A stretch of DNA of 64,000 nt from Sphingobium sp. AP49. GTDB taxonomy: Bacteria > Pseudomonadota > Alphaproteobacteria > Sphingomonadales > Sphingomonadaceae. The notes beneath the pieces are model-generated. The model searched no databases. It was not told the origin of the DNA and worked only from the letters and a program-made list of their open reading frames with translations. This document shows positions 27,890 through 35,742 of the stretch, piece after piece; the stretch's first letter is position 1, and the number at the start of each line of letters is the position of its first letter. The translations under genes and the position numbers were made by a program. Where the stretch lies: NCBI RefSeq assembly GCF_000281715.2, contig NZ_CP124576.1, positions 2,673,501 through 2,737,500 on the forward strand, read 5' to 3'.

Positions 27890-28374
27890 TGGCCGCCTCC
27901 CCGCACCAGCACCGCCTGTACCGACACGCTGCCCGCCGTCGGCGAAGGCCGTGCGCTCATCGTCTCGACGCGCAGCCCCTGCGCCTCCAGCCCGGCGATC
28001 CAGCTCATCATCGCCGTCGGACGAACCGATGCGATGGCGATTTCCATCCGGTCATTGCCCTGCGGCTGCGCCCGTTCCAGCGTCAACCCGGCTTCGCCCG
28101 CACTCTGGCCGACAAACTGCTCGATCGGGATGGCCGGGCCGGTCGGCGCGGGCCTGCGCGGCAAAGCTTTCAGCAGCTTCACCTTGGCGCGGATCGCCGC
28201 ATTGCGATCGGTCGCTTCGCTTAAGGCTTCGCGGGCGGAACGCTGCGCATGGGTCAGCGGCCGCGCCACGCCCAGCCACAATATCACCACCGCCAGCAGC
28301 GCGAACATCACGCCCAGCATCCACTGCTCGCGCGGCGATCGCTCGGTCCAATAGGCTTTCATCCTGTCCATCAT
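27886..28374 (-). CDS. gspM: Type II secretion protein M
   Basis: A 162-residue bitopic protein: a short cytoplasmic part (YWTERSPREQWMLGVMFALLAV) with the conserved R-E-x-W just before the helix, then a periplasmic ferredoxin-like domain. It binds GspL in the inner-membrane platform. The stop and start codons overlap with gspL and gspN. Confidence 0.92.
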   Translation of the reverse strand: MMDRMKAYWTERSPREQWMLGVMFALLAVVILWLGVARPLTHAQRSAREALSEATDRNAAIRAKVKLLKALPRRPAPTGPAIPIEQFVGQSAGEAGLTLERAQPQGNDRMEIAIASVRPTAMMSWIAGLEAQGLRVETMSARPSPTAGSVSVQAVLVRGGGQ

Positions 28375-29489
28375 GACCGCACCGTAATATCTGCCAGCGT
28401 GCGCCCGCCCGGATCCTGGGACGGGGTCGCCGTGATCGTGTAACCGGCCGCCTGCAGCGCCAGCAACACGATGTTGATGTCATCCGCCTTGGCCGCGGCC
28501 AGCGTCGCGCGCAGCATGCCGTCGGGATCGCGCGACAGCGACGTCAGCGACACGCCCGGCGCATCCTGCATCGCGCTCATCAGGCCGGCGACCGGCGCGG
28601 TGAAGGCATAGGCGCCAGCTCCGCGCGCAGCGAGTTGCCGGTCCATCTCCGCCTCGACCTGCATCACATCGCTCGCATCGGGCAGCACCTGCCGGGCTAG
28701 GCCCAGGCTTTGGTCATCGACCTGGCTGGCGGCGACATTCTGCCGTACCAACGTCACCAGGCTGAGGAGCAGGCTCGCCAGCAGGATCAGCCCGCACCAG
28801 ATCGCGATCCGGCCCAGCACCCGCGCGTCGATCTGCCGCCTGACCCGCTTGGCGAAATCGCCCTGGCGCAGGTCGATCGGCGGCGCATCGAGCGCGGCGA
28901 CGATCTGCGCATCGATCTCTTCGGCTGCGACCGCTCGCACCGGCGCATTGCCGATCAGTTCGGGCAGCGCCATGTCGCCGGTCAGCGCCATGTCCGGGCC
29001 GCGCAAGACCGGCATTCCAGCAATCATTCCGGATACGAAACCATTATCGCTTTCCGGCAGCAGCAGCGCGGCCGGCACGATGATGTCCGGGTCCAGCCCA
29101 TGATGCTGTGCCCAGAGCAGCCAATGCTGCATGTCGCTGCGCGCTGCGACCGCCACGATATGCGGCCGGGCCGGATCGTCATTCTCGTCGGCGGCGGCGA
29201 ACAACTGGTCGGACGGCAGGATCGCGCCGGCCAGCGCGCCCAGCCGCGCAGCAGCGCGTCCCTGCCGCGCGGGCAGGTCGGGATGCGACACCCAGTGCAG
29301 CGCCACCAGCGCGGCCGGTGGCACCAGCATCACCCGCGCCCTGTCGGGCAGCGCGGCCAGGCCACAGGCAGCCAGCCAGTTGGCGCCCGTGCCGGTCTGG
29401 ACGATCGCGCCATCCACCACACGCATCCATGTCGGCGCGTCCTCCGCCCCTTCGGGCAGGGCAAGGATCAGGGCATCGGCTGCGCTCAT
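28371..29489 (-). CDS. gspL: Type II secretion protein L
   Basis: A 372-residue protein. The N-terminal actin-like cytoplasmic domain (residues about 1-220) docks the GspE ATPase. A single helix (IAIWCGLILLASLLLSLVTLV, about 235) is followed by a periplasmic domain that contacts GspM. The start ATG 29489 (MSAADALILALPEG) overlaps the gspK stop by four bases; an upstream ATG would run further into gspK. Confidence 0.92.
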   Translation of the reverse strand: MSAADALILALPEGAEDAPTWMRVVDGAIVQTGTGANWLAACGLAALPDRARVMLVPPAALVALHWVSHPDLPARQGRAAARLGALAGAILPSDQLFAAADENDDPARPHIVAVAARSDMQHWLLWAQHHGLDPDIIVPAALLLPESDNGFVSGMIAGMPVLRGPDMALTGDMALPELIGNAPVRAVAAEEIDAQIVAALDAPPIDLRQGDFAKRVRRQIDARVLGRIAIWCGLILLASLLLSLVTLVRQNVAASQVDDQSLGLARQVLPDASDVMQVEAEMDRQLAARGAGAYAFTAPVAGLMSAMQDAPGVSLTSLSRDPDGMLRATLAAAKADDINIVLLALQAAGYTITATPSQDPGGRTLADITVRS

Positions 29490-30481
29490 GCGCCCGCCCC
29501 CCAATCACGCCGCAACAGCACCACCGGCTGCTGTCGCGCATCGATCAGGCCGCGCTCCACTATCTCGGTTCCCCCCACATTCACCGACACATCCACTCTG
29601 AAAAATCCCGTCGTCAACTTGACCTGTTCGGCCACCTCGGCGAGCGGGCTGAGCCCCGCCAGCGAGGGCATAGCCCAGAATTGCACCGTGCTGCCGTAGC
29701 CGTCCGCCGGTCGCTGCGCCAGCAATTGCCGCGCCTGGGCGATACTCAGTTGCCCGGGCAGCAGCATCGCGAACAGCGGCGCCTGATCGGGCAGCAAGGT
29801 ATTGATATTGATCGGCGAAAGATCCGACGTCGGCAGCGCACAGACCCAGGGCCGCACCAGATCGTAGATCGCCGGCGTAATGCCGTTCACCGCGCGCAGT
29901 TCGCTGGCGTCGACCATGAAGCGGTTGCCCGTGCGATAGGGCCGCGCTGCGCGGGCATAGGTCTCGTCCTCCGCGCCGCCCGGCTGGGGCGCGCTGTCGG
30001 TGTCGATCCAGTCGGCAAGCGAAGCGGCGGCGGCCTGCGCCTGGCGCGCATCGATGCCCAGCGCCTGCAACAGTCCCTGAAATTGCGATACGCCGACCGG
30101 ACGGACCTTCAGGTTATTCTCATTGTCGCCGGCGACGACGCTGTTGAGGTTGAAGCAGTTGCCGCCATCGGTCACCCTCGCCGTCGCGATACCGCCGGGC
30201 ACCGGGATCGCCTGCGGCGTGCCCATCCAGTTGCCCGCCAAGGTCGTCTTGCCGGGGCTGGCCGCGATCAGGTCACCGATCTTCAGCCGCGCGATCACCA
30301 TGCCGGCATCGGCATAGGCCCGCCCCTGGTCGACCGCGCCGCCATTGCCGGTCATCCGCGTCGCCAGCGCCACCCGCTCCAGCGCGGTTGCCGCCACCAC
30401 CGCCATCACCGCGACCAGCAGCAATACGGTCAGCAGCGCGGCGCCGCGTTCTTCGGGACGGTTGGGATCAGGTCGCCGCAT
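29486..30481 (-). CDS. gspK: Type II secretion minor pseudopilin K
   Basis: A 331-residue pseudopilin. The leader reads MRRPDPNRPEERG with the cleavage-type junction G-AALLTVLLLVAVMAVVA. As is usual for GspK, the mature +5 residue is not Glu. The large C-terminal insert has the alpha-domain and calcium-site-like segments (DWIDTDSAPQPGGAEDETYA). It caps the pseudopilus tip with GspI and GspJ. It overlaps gspJ by 14 bases. Confidence 0.94.
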   Translation of the reverse strand: MRRPDPNRPEERGAALLTVLLLVAVMAVVAATALERVALATRMTGNGGAVDQGRAYADAGMVIARLKIGDLIAASPGKTTLAGNWMGTPQAIPVPGGIATARVTDGGNCFNLNSVVAGDNENNLKVRPVGVSQFQGLLQALGIDARQAQAAAASLADWIDTDSAPQPGGAEDETYARAARPYRTGNRFMVDASELRAVNGITPAIYDLVRPWVCALPTSDLSPININTLLPDQAPLFAMLLPGQLSIAQARQLLAQRPADGYGSTVQFWAMPSLAGLSPLAEVAEQVKLTTGFFRVDVSVNVGGTEIVERGLIDARQQPVVLLRRDWGAGA

Positions 30482-31133
30482 TGGCCGCCTCCATATCCTC
30501 GGGCAGCGCTTCCTTGGGACCGGGCGCCACCAGGAAGCGGAGCGTCACCGGCGGCTCGCCGGTGCGCGTCACCATCATTTCCACCGCACGCGGCATCAGG
30601 TCGGGCTGGCCCGGCGTCCAATCCTCGCGCCATTCGCCCTCCCCATCGCGGAAGCGCAGCGTCACCTCCTCGACATGGTCGAGCAGCGCCGCCGGCTCGT
30701 CACCCGCCGCGCCGTCGATCTGGGCATAGCCGCGTCGTTCGAGCCGGCCCTGCCGCACCCAATATTCGACCTTCTGCAAGGACGGCCGGGGCAGATCGCC
30801 AAGATTGTCCCATCCGCCGCGCACGAACTGCATCACCGGCTGTTCCTCGCCATCGCGATGCGCCCAGAAGGCCGGCGCCAGCGTCCCCGCCTCGGTGCGG
30901 CTGATGCGCGGCACCGCCTGCCCCAGATCGGCCGACAGCGCGCCCGCAGCCCGCTGGATCGCCGCCATGTCGTCCAGCCGCGCCTTGACCTGCGCCTGCG
31001 CCGACACGCTGTTGCCGAGCAGCAGCACGCCCGCCGCCGCCAGCATCGCAAAGATCATCAGCGCGACGAGCAGCTCGATGAGGGTAAAACCTTGTTCATC
31101 CCGTCCCCGTTGTGGCTTCTCCGGCCTCATCAC
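30468..31133 (-). CDS. gspJ: Type II secretion minor pseudopilin J
   Basis: A 221-residue pseudopilin with a normal short leader (MMRPEKPQRGRDEQG) followed by FTLIELLVALMIFAM, with Glu at +5. Its leader has no 33-bp repeat, unlike gspG, gspH and gspI. It overlaps gspI by four bases (ATGA). Confidence 0.94.
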   Translation of the reverse strand: MMRPEKPQRGRDEQGFTLIELLVALMIFAMLAAAGVLLLGNSVSAQAQVKARLDDMAAIQRAAGALSADLGQAVPRISRTEAGTLAPAFWAHRDGEEQPVMQFVRGGWDNLGDLPRPSLQKVEYWVRQGRLERRGYAQIDGAAGDEPAALLDHVEEVTLRFRDGEGEWREDWTPGQPDLMPRAVEMMVTRTGEPPVTLRFLVAPGPKEALPEDMEAANAAT

Positions 31134-31534
31134 TCCACCTCCCGCAGGAAGCTGAGCACCACCGGCGACGCACCCGGCTGGCCGTCGACCACCAGATCGA
31201 CTTGCAACAGCCTTTTGTCCTCGGTCGCCTTGACGGTGCGGGTCCAGTGCCAGCGGCGACCGCCATTCTCGACCTCGCCATCCTCCTCGCCCACGGAGGG
31301 CGGAGCGACATCGCTCTCTACCTCGACCATCAGGTTGCGGGCGACGATCTGGCCCAGCGCCTTGCTGTCGAGATCGGCGGCGGTGCGCAGCGTCACCCCC
31401 TGCAACCGCACCAGCGCCAGCGCCGCGAGGCTGAACACCGCCAGCGCGACCAGCATTTCGAGCAGCGTGAAGCCGTTTTCGGCGGAACGCCTCAAAGGCG
31501 TGAAGCCGTTTTCGGCGGAACGCTTCAAAGACAT
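31130..31534 (-). CDS. gspI: Type II secretion minor pseudopilin I, with a repeat-built leader
   Basis: The mature pseudopilin begins G-FTLLEMLVALAVFSLAALALV with Glu at +5 and has the usual GspI length after cleavage. The leader is unusual: upstream of the true site the frame repeats RSAENGFTPLR and related units, encoded by 33-bp tandem repeats. ATG 31534 gives a 134-residue protein with one decoy unit. The frame stays open to GTG 31750, which overlaps the gspH stop, through a palindromic element; that would give 206 residues. The start is therefore uncertain. No good ribosome-binding site is visible at 31534. Confidence 0.8.
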   Translation of the reverse strand: MSLKRSAENGFTPLRRSAENGFTLLEMLVALAVFSLAALALVRLQGVTLRTAADLDSKALGQIVARNLMVEVESDVAPPSVGEEDGEVENGGRRWHWTRTVKATEDKRLLQVDLVVDGQPGASPVVLSFLREVE

Positions 31535-31556
31535 GAAGCCCTGTTGGGCGGAACGC
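31467..31556 (-). repeat. 33-bp tandem repeat in the 5' end of gspI
   Basis: Units at 31467-31499 and 31500-31532 are full copies; 31533-31556 is a partial copy. Two further diverged units (31622-31654, 31655-31687) lie inside the neighbouring palindromic element. Each unit encodes RSAE(N/Q)GFTPL(K/R). In the unit at 31533 the Thr codon ACG has become ATG, which creates a possible gspI start codon. Confidence 0.88.
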
Positions 31557-31571
31557 CTACCCCAATCACCG

Positions 31572-31725
31572 TCGTCATCCCGGACTTGATCCGGGATCCA
31601 TTCGGCGCTCCATCGCCGGGCGTGGAGCCCTGTTGGGCGGAACCCATAGAAGAGGTGAAGCCCTGTTGGGCGAAACGCTCCAAAGCGCAGCGCCGAATGG
31701 ATCCTGACTTTCGTCAGGATGACGG
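31572..31725. repeat. Interspersed palindromic element A, copy 1 (contains two 33-bp units)
   Basis: Outer arms are complementary: the left (31572-31611) is itself a hairpin CCCGG-ACTTGAT-CCGGG and ends ATCCATTCGGCGCT; the right (31689-31725) begins AGCGCCGAATGGAT and holds the hairpin CCTGACTTTCGTCAGG. The centre carries two diverged 33-bp pseudopilin units, absent from copy 2. The element lies between gspH and gspI and is an open reading frame in the gspI frame. Confidence 0.85.
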
Positions 31726-31742
31726 AAGAAAAGGGCCGCCGA

Positions 31743-32420
31743 TCAACCACCGACCGCGACCTTTCCGGCCATGTCGACGCTGACCTGCACCCGCTCCGCC
31801 TCGCGCGCCAGGGTAATGGTCAGCGGATCGGTGGGCAGGCCGGTGCCGTCAAAGGCGATCTGCTGGCGGCCATCCTTGCCGACGAGCGCCCGCGTGCCGG
31901 TCTTCCAGTTGGTGCTGACGAAGGGGTTTTCCTCCATCGGCACCCATTGGCCGCCCTCGCGGCGCTGGAAGCCATAGCCCGAGGCCGAGACCCACACACC
32001 CATCGGGCGCGCGGTGACGACCGCTTCATCGCGCGCGGCGGCTACGCGCGCGGCAAAGCGATCGGCATCATCGACGATCCGCCCGCGCGGATCGGGAATG
32101 GCGATCACCACGGCAGCCGAAATGAAACCGATGATCGTCAGCACGACCATCAGTTCTATCAGCGTGAAGCCGTGTTCGGCGGAACGCTTCAAAGGCGTGA
32201 AGCCGTGTTCGGCGGAACGCTTCAAAGGCGTGAAGCCCTGTTGGGCGGAACGTTTCAAAGCCGTAAAGCCGTGTTCGGCGGAACGGCCGTCCCGCTCACC
32301 GCCGTCATCCCGGACTTGATCCGGGATCCATTCGGCGCTCCGCTCACGACGCAGCGCCGAATGGATCCTGACTTTCGTCAGGATGACGGCAGGAGAAATC
32401 CGCCGGTCAGCCACCGTCAT
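31743..32420 (-). CDS. gspH: Type II secretion minor pseudopilin H, with a repeat-built leader
   Basis: The mature part begins G-FTLIELMVVLTIIGFISAAVVIAI, with Glu at +5, and is about 142 residues, normal for GspH. The reading frame before it consists of about four RSAE(H)GFTPLK-type units and then a palindromic element read as VILTKVRIHSAL...EWIPDQVRDD. Possible starts are ATG 32420 (chosen, downstream of the gspG stop) or 32435, giving a leader above 80 residues, or an undetected alternative start inside the repeats. Confidence 0.75.
   Translation of the reverse strand: MTVADRRISPAVILTKVRIHSALRRERSAEWIPDQVRDDGGERDGRSAEHGFTALKRSAQQGFTPLKRSAEHGFTPLKRSAEHGFTLIELMVVLTIIGFISAAVVIAIPDPRGRIVDDADRFAARVAAARDEAVVTARPMGVWVSASGYGFQRREGGQWVPMEENPFVSTNWKTGTRALVGKDGRQQIAFDGTGLPTDPLTITLAREAERVQVSVDMAGKVAVGG
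32164..32286 (-). repeat. 33-bp tandem repeat in the 5' end of gspH
   Basis: Units at 32164-32196, 32197-32229 and 32230-32262 are full length, with a partial unit at 32263-32286. They differ from each other by a few bases and keep the gspH frame. The unit nearest the gene body includes the real prepilin cleavage site G-FT. Confidence 0.9.
32302..32389. repeat. Interspersed palindromic element A, copy 2
   Basis: Same outer arms as copy 1 with only about 15 bases between them. It sits between gspG and gspH and is open in the gspH frame. The in-frame reading KVRIHSAL...EWIPDQVRDD is typical of how this repeat translates when it falls inside a gene. Confidence 0.85.
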
Positions 32421-32460
32421 CCACCGTCCGGCCATCAAGGCCCGCGGAAGGCGCGCGCCT

Positions 32461-32979
32461 TCACAGTTCGCTGGAATAGATGTCCGCATTTTCATTCTCG
32501 CCACCCGGCTGGCCATCGGCGCCCAGCGAGCTGATGTCGAACGCGCCCTTCCTGCCCGGCACGGTGTAGATATAGGCGCGCCCCCACGGGTCCTGCGGCA
32601 GCTTCTTGATATAGCCGCCGCGGCGATAGCGCTGCGGCTGCGCCAGCGAGGCGGGCGGATTGAGCAGCGCCTGCAGCCCGTCCGACGCGGCGGGATAGGT
32701 CAGGTTGTCGAGGCGATATTGCTCCAGCGCCTGTTCGATGGTCGAAATGTCGGCCTTGGCCTTCTCGACGCGGGCGGTGTCGGTCGCGGGGATGACGTTG
32801 ATCGCCACGATCGTCGCCAGCAGGCCGATGATGACGATCACGACCATCAGTTCGACCAGCGTGAAGCCGTGTTCGGCGGAACGCCTCGCAGACGTGAAGC
32901 CGTCTTCGGCGGAACGGCGGGGGGCATGCTGTGCCTCTCGTTCGATCAGCGCGGCCCGGATCTTGTTCAACTTCAGCAT
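32461..32979 (-). CDS. gspG: Type II secretion major pseudopilin G
   Basis: A 172-residue precursor with a solid start (AAGGAGT before ATG 32979). The leader is 38 residues, MLKLNKIRAALIEREAQHAP followed by two RRSAE-type units, then the site G-FTLVELMVVIVIIGLLATIV with Glu at +5. The mature 134 residues fit GspG, including DPWGRAYIYTVPGRKG and the acidic calcium-site end. It forms the shaft of the pseudopilus. The leader is longer than typical and contains an extra GFT motif. Confidence 0.95.
   Translation of the reverse strand: MLKLNKIRAALIEREAQHAPRRSAEDGFTSARRSAEHGFTLVELMVVIVIIGLLATIVAINVIPATDTARVEKAKADISTIEQALEQYRLDNLTYPAASDGLQALLNPPASLAQPQRYRRGGYIKKLPQDPWGRAYIYTVPGRKGAFDISSLGADGQPGGENENADIYSSEL
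32861..32917 (-). repeat. 33-bp repeat (two copies) in the 5' end of gspG
   Basis: One full unit (32861-32893) and one partial (32894-32917) encode RRSAEDGFTSA and RRSAEHG-FT. The same unit as in gspH and gspI, here in a gene with an unambiguous upstream start codon, which shows that at least these copies are translated. Confidence 0.85.
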
Positions 32980-32990
32980 ATTCTACTCCT

Positions 32991-34208
32991 TCAAGCCCCG
33001 GTCAGGCTTTGCAGCTGCAGGATCGGCAGCAGGATGGACAGGATGATGACGGCGACGATGCCGCCCATCAATATGATGATGATCGGCTCCAGCATGGCGA
33101 GCGCGGTCGAGGTGAAGGCATCGAACTCGCGCTCCAGATAATCGGCCGCGCGTTCCAGCATCGTGTCGAGCCGCCCGGCACTCTCGCCGCTCGCCGCCAG
33201 ATAGACCAGCAGCGGGGGAAACACCCCTGCCCGCTTCAACGCCGCCGACAGGCTACCACCGCCCCGGATCGCCTCGACAATCTCGTCCGACGCCTTGCGC
33301 AGTACCCGATTATGCACGGTATTGGCGGTCAGCGACAGACCCTCCATCAGCGGCAGCCGGCTCGCCACCATCGTCGAGAGCGTGCGCGCCATCCGCGCGG
33401 CGTGCAGGTCGCGGATCAGCCGGCCCAGCACCGGCAGGCCCAGCAGCCCCGCGTCGAAGCGATAGCGGAAGCTGTCGATCTTGAGCGCGCGCCAGAAGCC
33501 GAAGGCGCTGAGGCCAATCAGGATCAGCAACAGCCACCAATAGCCCGCCAGGAAGGCGGAAATAGCCATCACCATCCGCGTGAGCAGCGGCAATTGCTGG
33601 CCCACCGTGTCGAACTGTTCGACCACCTTGGGCACGACGAAGATCATCAGCGCCGCGACCACGAACACGGCGAAGGTCGCCAGCACGGAAGGGTAGGCGA
33701 TCGCGGTCAGCACCTTGGAGCGCATGATCGCCTGCCGCTCCATCAGTTCCGACAATCGCTCCATGATGGTGGGTAGGCTGCCGGAGCTTTCGCCGGCCGA
33801 GATCATCGCGCGATAGAGGGCGGGAAAGCTTTTCGGCTCCGCGCCCAGCGCATCGGCCAGCCGCCGGCCCTCCAGCACGCCCGAATGGACCTTGCCCACG
33901 ATCGCGCGGACATGATCCTGCTCGCTCTGGCGACCAATGGTGCGCAGGGATTCTTCCAGCGGACTCACCTGGACCAGGGTGGAGAGCTGCCGGGTGAAGA
34001 GCGTCAGTTCCTTGGCCGACAGCTTAGGCGCGCGCAGCGACAGGCCGGCCCGCTTGCGCGCCTTGTCTGCCGCACCGGCCTCCAGCCGGACGACGAACAG
34101 CTTGCGCGTGTCCAGCTTGACCCGCGCCTCTTCGACGCTGTCAGCCTTGACGCTGCCCTTGCGTTCCTTGCCCGCCGGGTCGATCGCGACATAGTCGAAA
34201 TCAGCCAT
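32991..34208 (-). CDS. gspF: Type II secretion inner-membrane platform protein F
   Basis: A 405-residue polytopic protein with two T2SSF cytoplasmic domains (KELTLFTRQLSTLVQVSPLEESL and MARTLSTMVASRLPLMEGL) and three helices, ending LPILQLQSLTGA. It couples the GspE motor to pseudopilus assembly. The start ATG 34208 (MADFDYVAID) overlaps gspE by eight bases. Confidence 0.95.
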   Translation of the reverse strand: MADFDYVAIDPAGKERKGSVKADSVEEARVKLDTRKLFVVRLEAGAADKARKRAGLSLRAPKLSAKELTLFTRQLSTLVQVSPLEESLRTIGRQSEQDHVRAIVGKVHSGVLEGRRLADALGAEPKSFPALYRAMISAGESSGSLPTIMERLSELMERQAIMRSKVLTAIAYPSVLATFAVFVVAALMIFVVPKVVEQFDTVGQQLPLLTRMVMAISAFLAGYWWLLLILIGLSAFGFWRALKIDSFRYRFDAGLLGLPVLGRLIRDLHAARMARTLSTMVASRLPLMEGLSLTANTVHNRVLRKASDEIVEAIRGGGSLSAALKRAGVFPPLLVYLAASGESAGRLDTMLERAADYLEREFDAFTSTALAMLEPIIIILMGGIVAVIILSILLPILQLQSLTGA

Positions 34209-35742
34209 CGGCGATGGTTTCCGCCTCGATCGCGTCGCGGCGCGACACCCGGATCGCTTCCTCGGCGGTGGTCTGGCCGTCGCGCACCAGCGCGCGCGCG
34301 GCCGACCCCAGGTTCGGCGCATTCAGGAAGGCATGGCGAGCGATCAGCGATTCATCGCCGCCATCGTTGATCAGGCGGCGGATCGTGTCGTCGACGCGGA
34401 TCGCCTCGAACACGCCGATCCGGCCCTTGTAGCCGGTACCGCTGCATTCGTCGCAGCCACGCGCCCGATAGATGATGGTGCCCGGATCAAAGCCCAGCAG
34501 CGCGCTCGCCGACTTGTCGGCCTGCACCGGCTCGCGGCAATGCTGGCACAGCCGCCGCACCAGACGCTGGGCGACGACGGCGCGCAGCGTGGAGGCCAGC
34601 AGGAAAGGCTCGACCCGCATATCGCGCATACGGGTGATCGCACCGACCGCGTCATTGGTGTGGACGGTCGACAGCACGAGATGGCCGGTCAGCGACGCCT
34701 GCACCGCGATCTCGGCGGTCTCGCGGTCGCGGATTTCGCCGACCATGACGACATCGGGATCCTGACGCAGGATCGCGCGCAGCCCGGCGGCGAAGGTCAG
34801 GCCGACCTTGGCATTGACCTGGGTCTGGCCGACGCCCTCCATCGCATATTCGACCGGGTCTTCGACGGTCAGGATATTGCGGCTGCCATCATTCAGGTTG
34901 CGCAGCCCCGCATAGAGCGTCGTCGTCTTGCCCGAACCGGTCGGACCGGTGACCAGGATGATACCGTTCGGTTCACCCAGCCCCTCGCGGAAGATGCGGT
35001 CGGGCGCGCCGGTCATGCCCAGCAGGTCGAGCGTGATGCCGGCATTTTCCTTGTCCAGGATACGCAGCACCACCCGCTCGCCCGCCCGGCTCGGCAGGGT
35101 CGAAACGCGCACGTCGAGCAGCTTGCCACCCAGCGTCAGGCCGATGCGGCCATCCTGCGGCACGCGCCGTTCAGCGATGTCGAGCCGCGCCATCACCTTG
35201 ATGCGGCTGACCACCACCGGCGCGACATGGGGCGGCATGCGCAGCGTCTCGCGCAGCACGCCGTCGACGCGCATGCGTACGACCAGGCCGGTCTCATAGG
35301 GTTCGATATGGATGTCCGACACGCCCTGGCGCGCGGCCTCGGCAATGATGCCGTTGATCAGGCGGATCGCCGGCGCATCGTCCGCGCTGTCGAGCAGATC
35401 GTCGGCGGTCGGAATGTCGGCGGCCAGAATGTCCAGCTCGTCCGCGCCCATCTCGATCGACCCAGCCATGGCGGCGGCGCTGCCATCCATCGCATAATGG
35501 TCCGACAGATGCCGGTCGAACTGCGGCGCCTCGACAAAGCGCACGTCGAAGCTGCGGGCGAGATGGCGGCGCACCTCCAGCAGCACGCGCGGATCGCTGC
35601 CCTCGCGGATCGCGATCGCCAGTCGCTCGCCATCCTGCGGCAGCATCACCACGCCATGCTTGCGGGCAAAGCCGTAGGGAATATCGACCGGCCGTAGTGG
35701 AAGAACCGACGGCAACGGTGCCCCTTGCTCCAGTTCGCTCAC
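34201..35742 (-). CDS. gspE: Type II secretion ATPase E
   Basis: A 513-residue hexameric ATPase. It has Walker A GPTGSGKTTTLYAGL (about residue 270), Asp and His boxes, Walker B VVMVGEIRDRETAEIA, and a zinc-binding tetracysteine part CQHCREPV...CDECSGTGYKG (about 400-440). The N-terminal domain binds GspL. The GTG start overlaps the gspD stop as GTGA. Confidence 0.96.
   Translation of the reverse strand: MSELEQGAPLPSVLPLRPVDIPYGFARKHGVVMLPQDGERLAIAIREGSDPRVLLEVRRHLARSFDVRFVEAPQFDRHLSDHYAMDGSAAAMAGSIEMGADELDILAADIPTADDLLDSADDAPAIRLINGIIAEAARQGVSDIHIEPYETGLVVRMRVDGVLRETLRMPPHVAPVVVSRIKVMARLDIAERRVPQDGRIGLTLGGKLLDVRVSTLPSRAGERVVLRILDKENAGITLDLLGMTGAPDRIFREGLGEPNGIILVTGPTGSGKTTTLYAGLRNLNDGSRNILTVEDPVEYAMEGVGQTQVNAKVGLTFAAGLRAILRQDPDVVMVGEIRDRETAEIAVQASLTGHLVLSTVHTNDAVGAITRMRDMRVEPFLLASTLRAVVAQRLVRRLCQHCREPVQADKSASALLGFDPGTIIYRARGCDECSGTGYKGRIGVFEAIRVDDTIRRLINDGGDESLIARHAFLNAPNLGSAARALVRDGQTTAEEAIRVSRRDAIEAETIADG

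Noticed and set aside
31467..32917. CRISPR array (regular 33-bp repeats)
   Set aside because: The repeats are contiguous with no spacers, lie inside coding frames and have no cas genes nearby.
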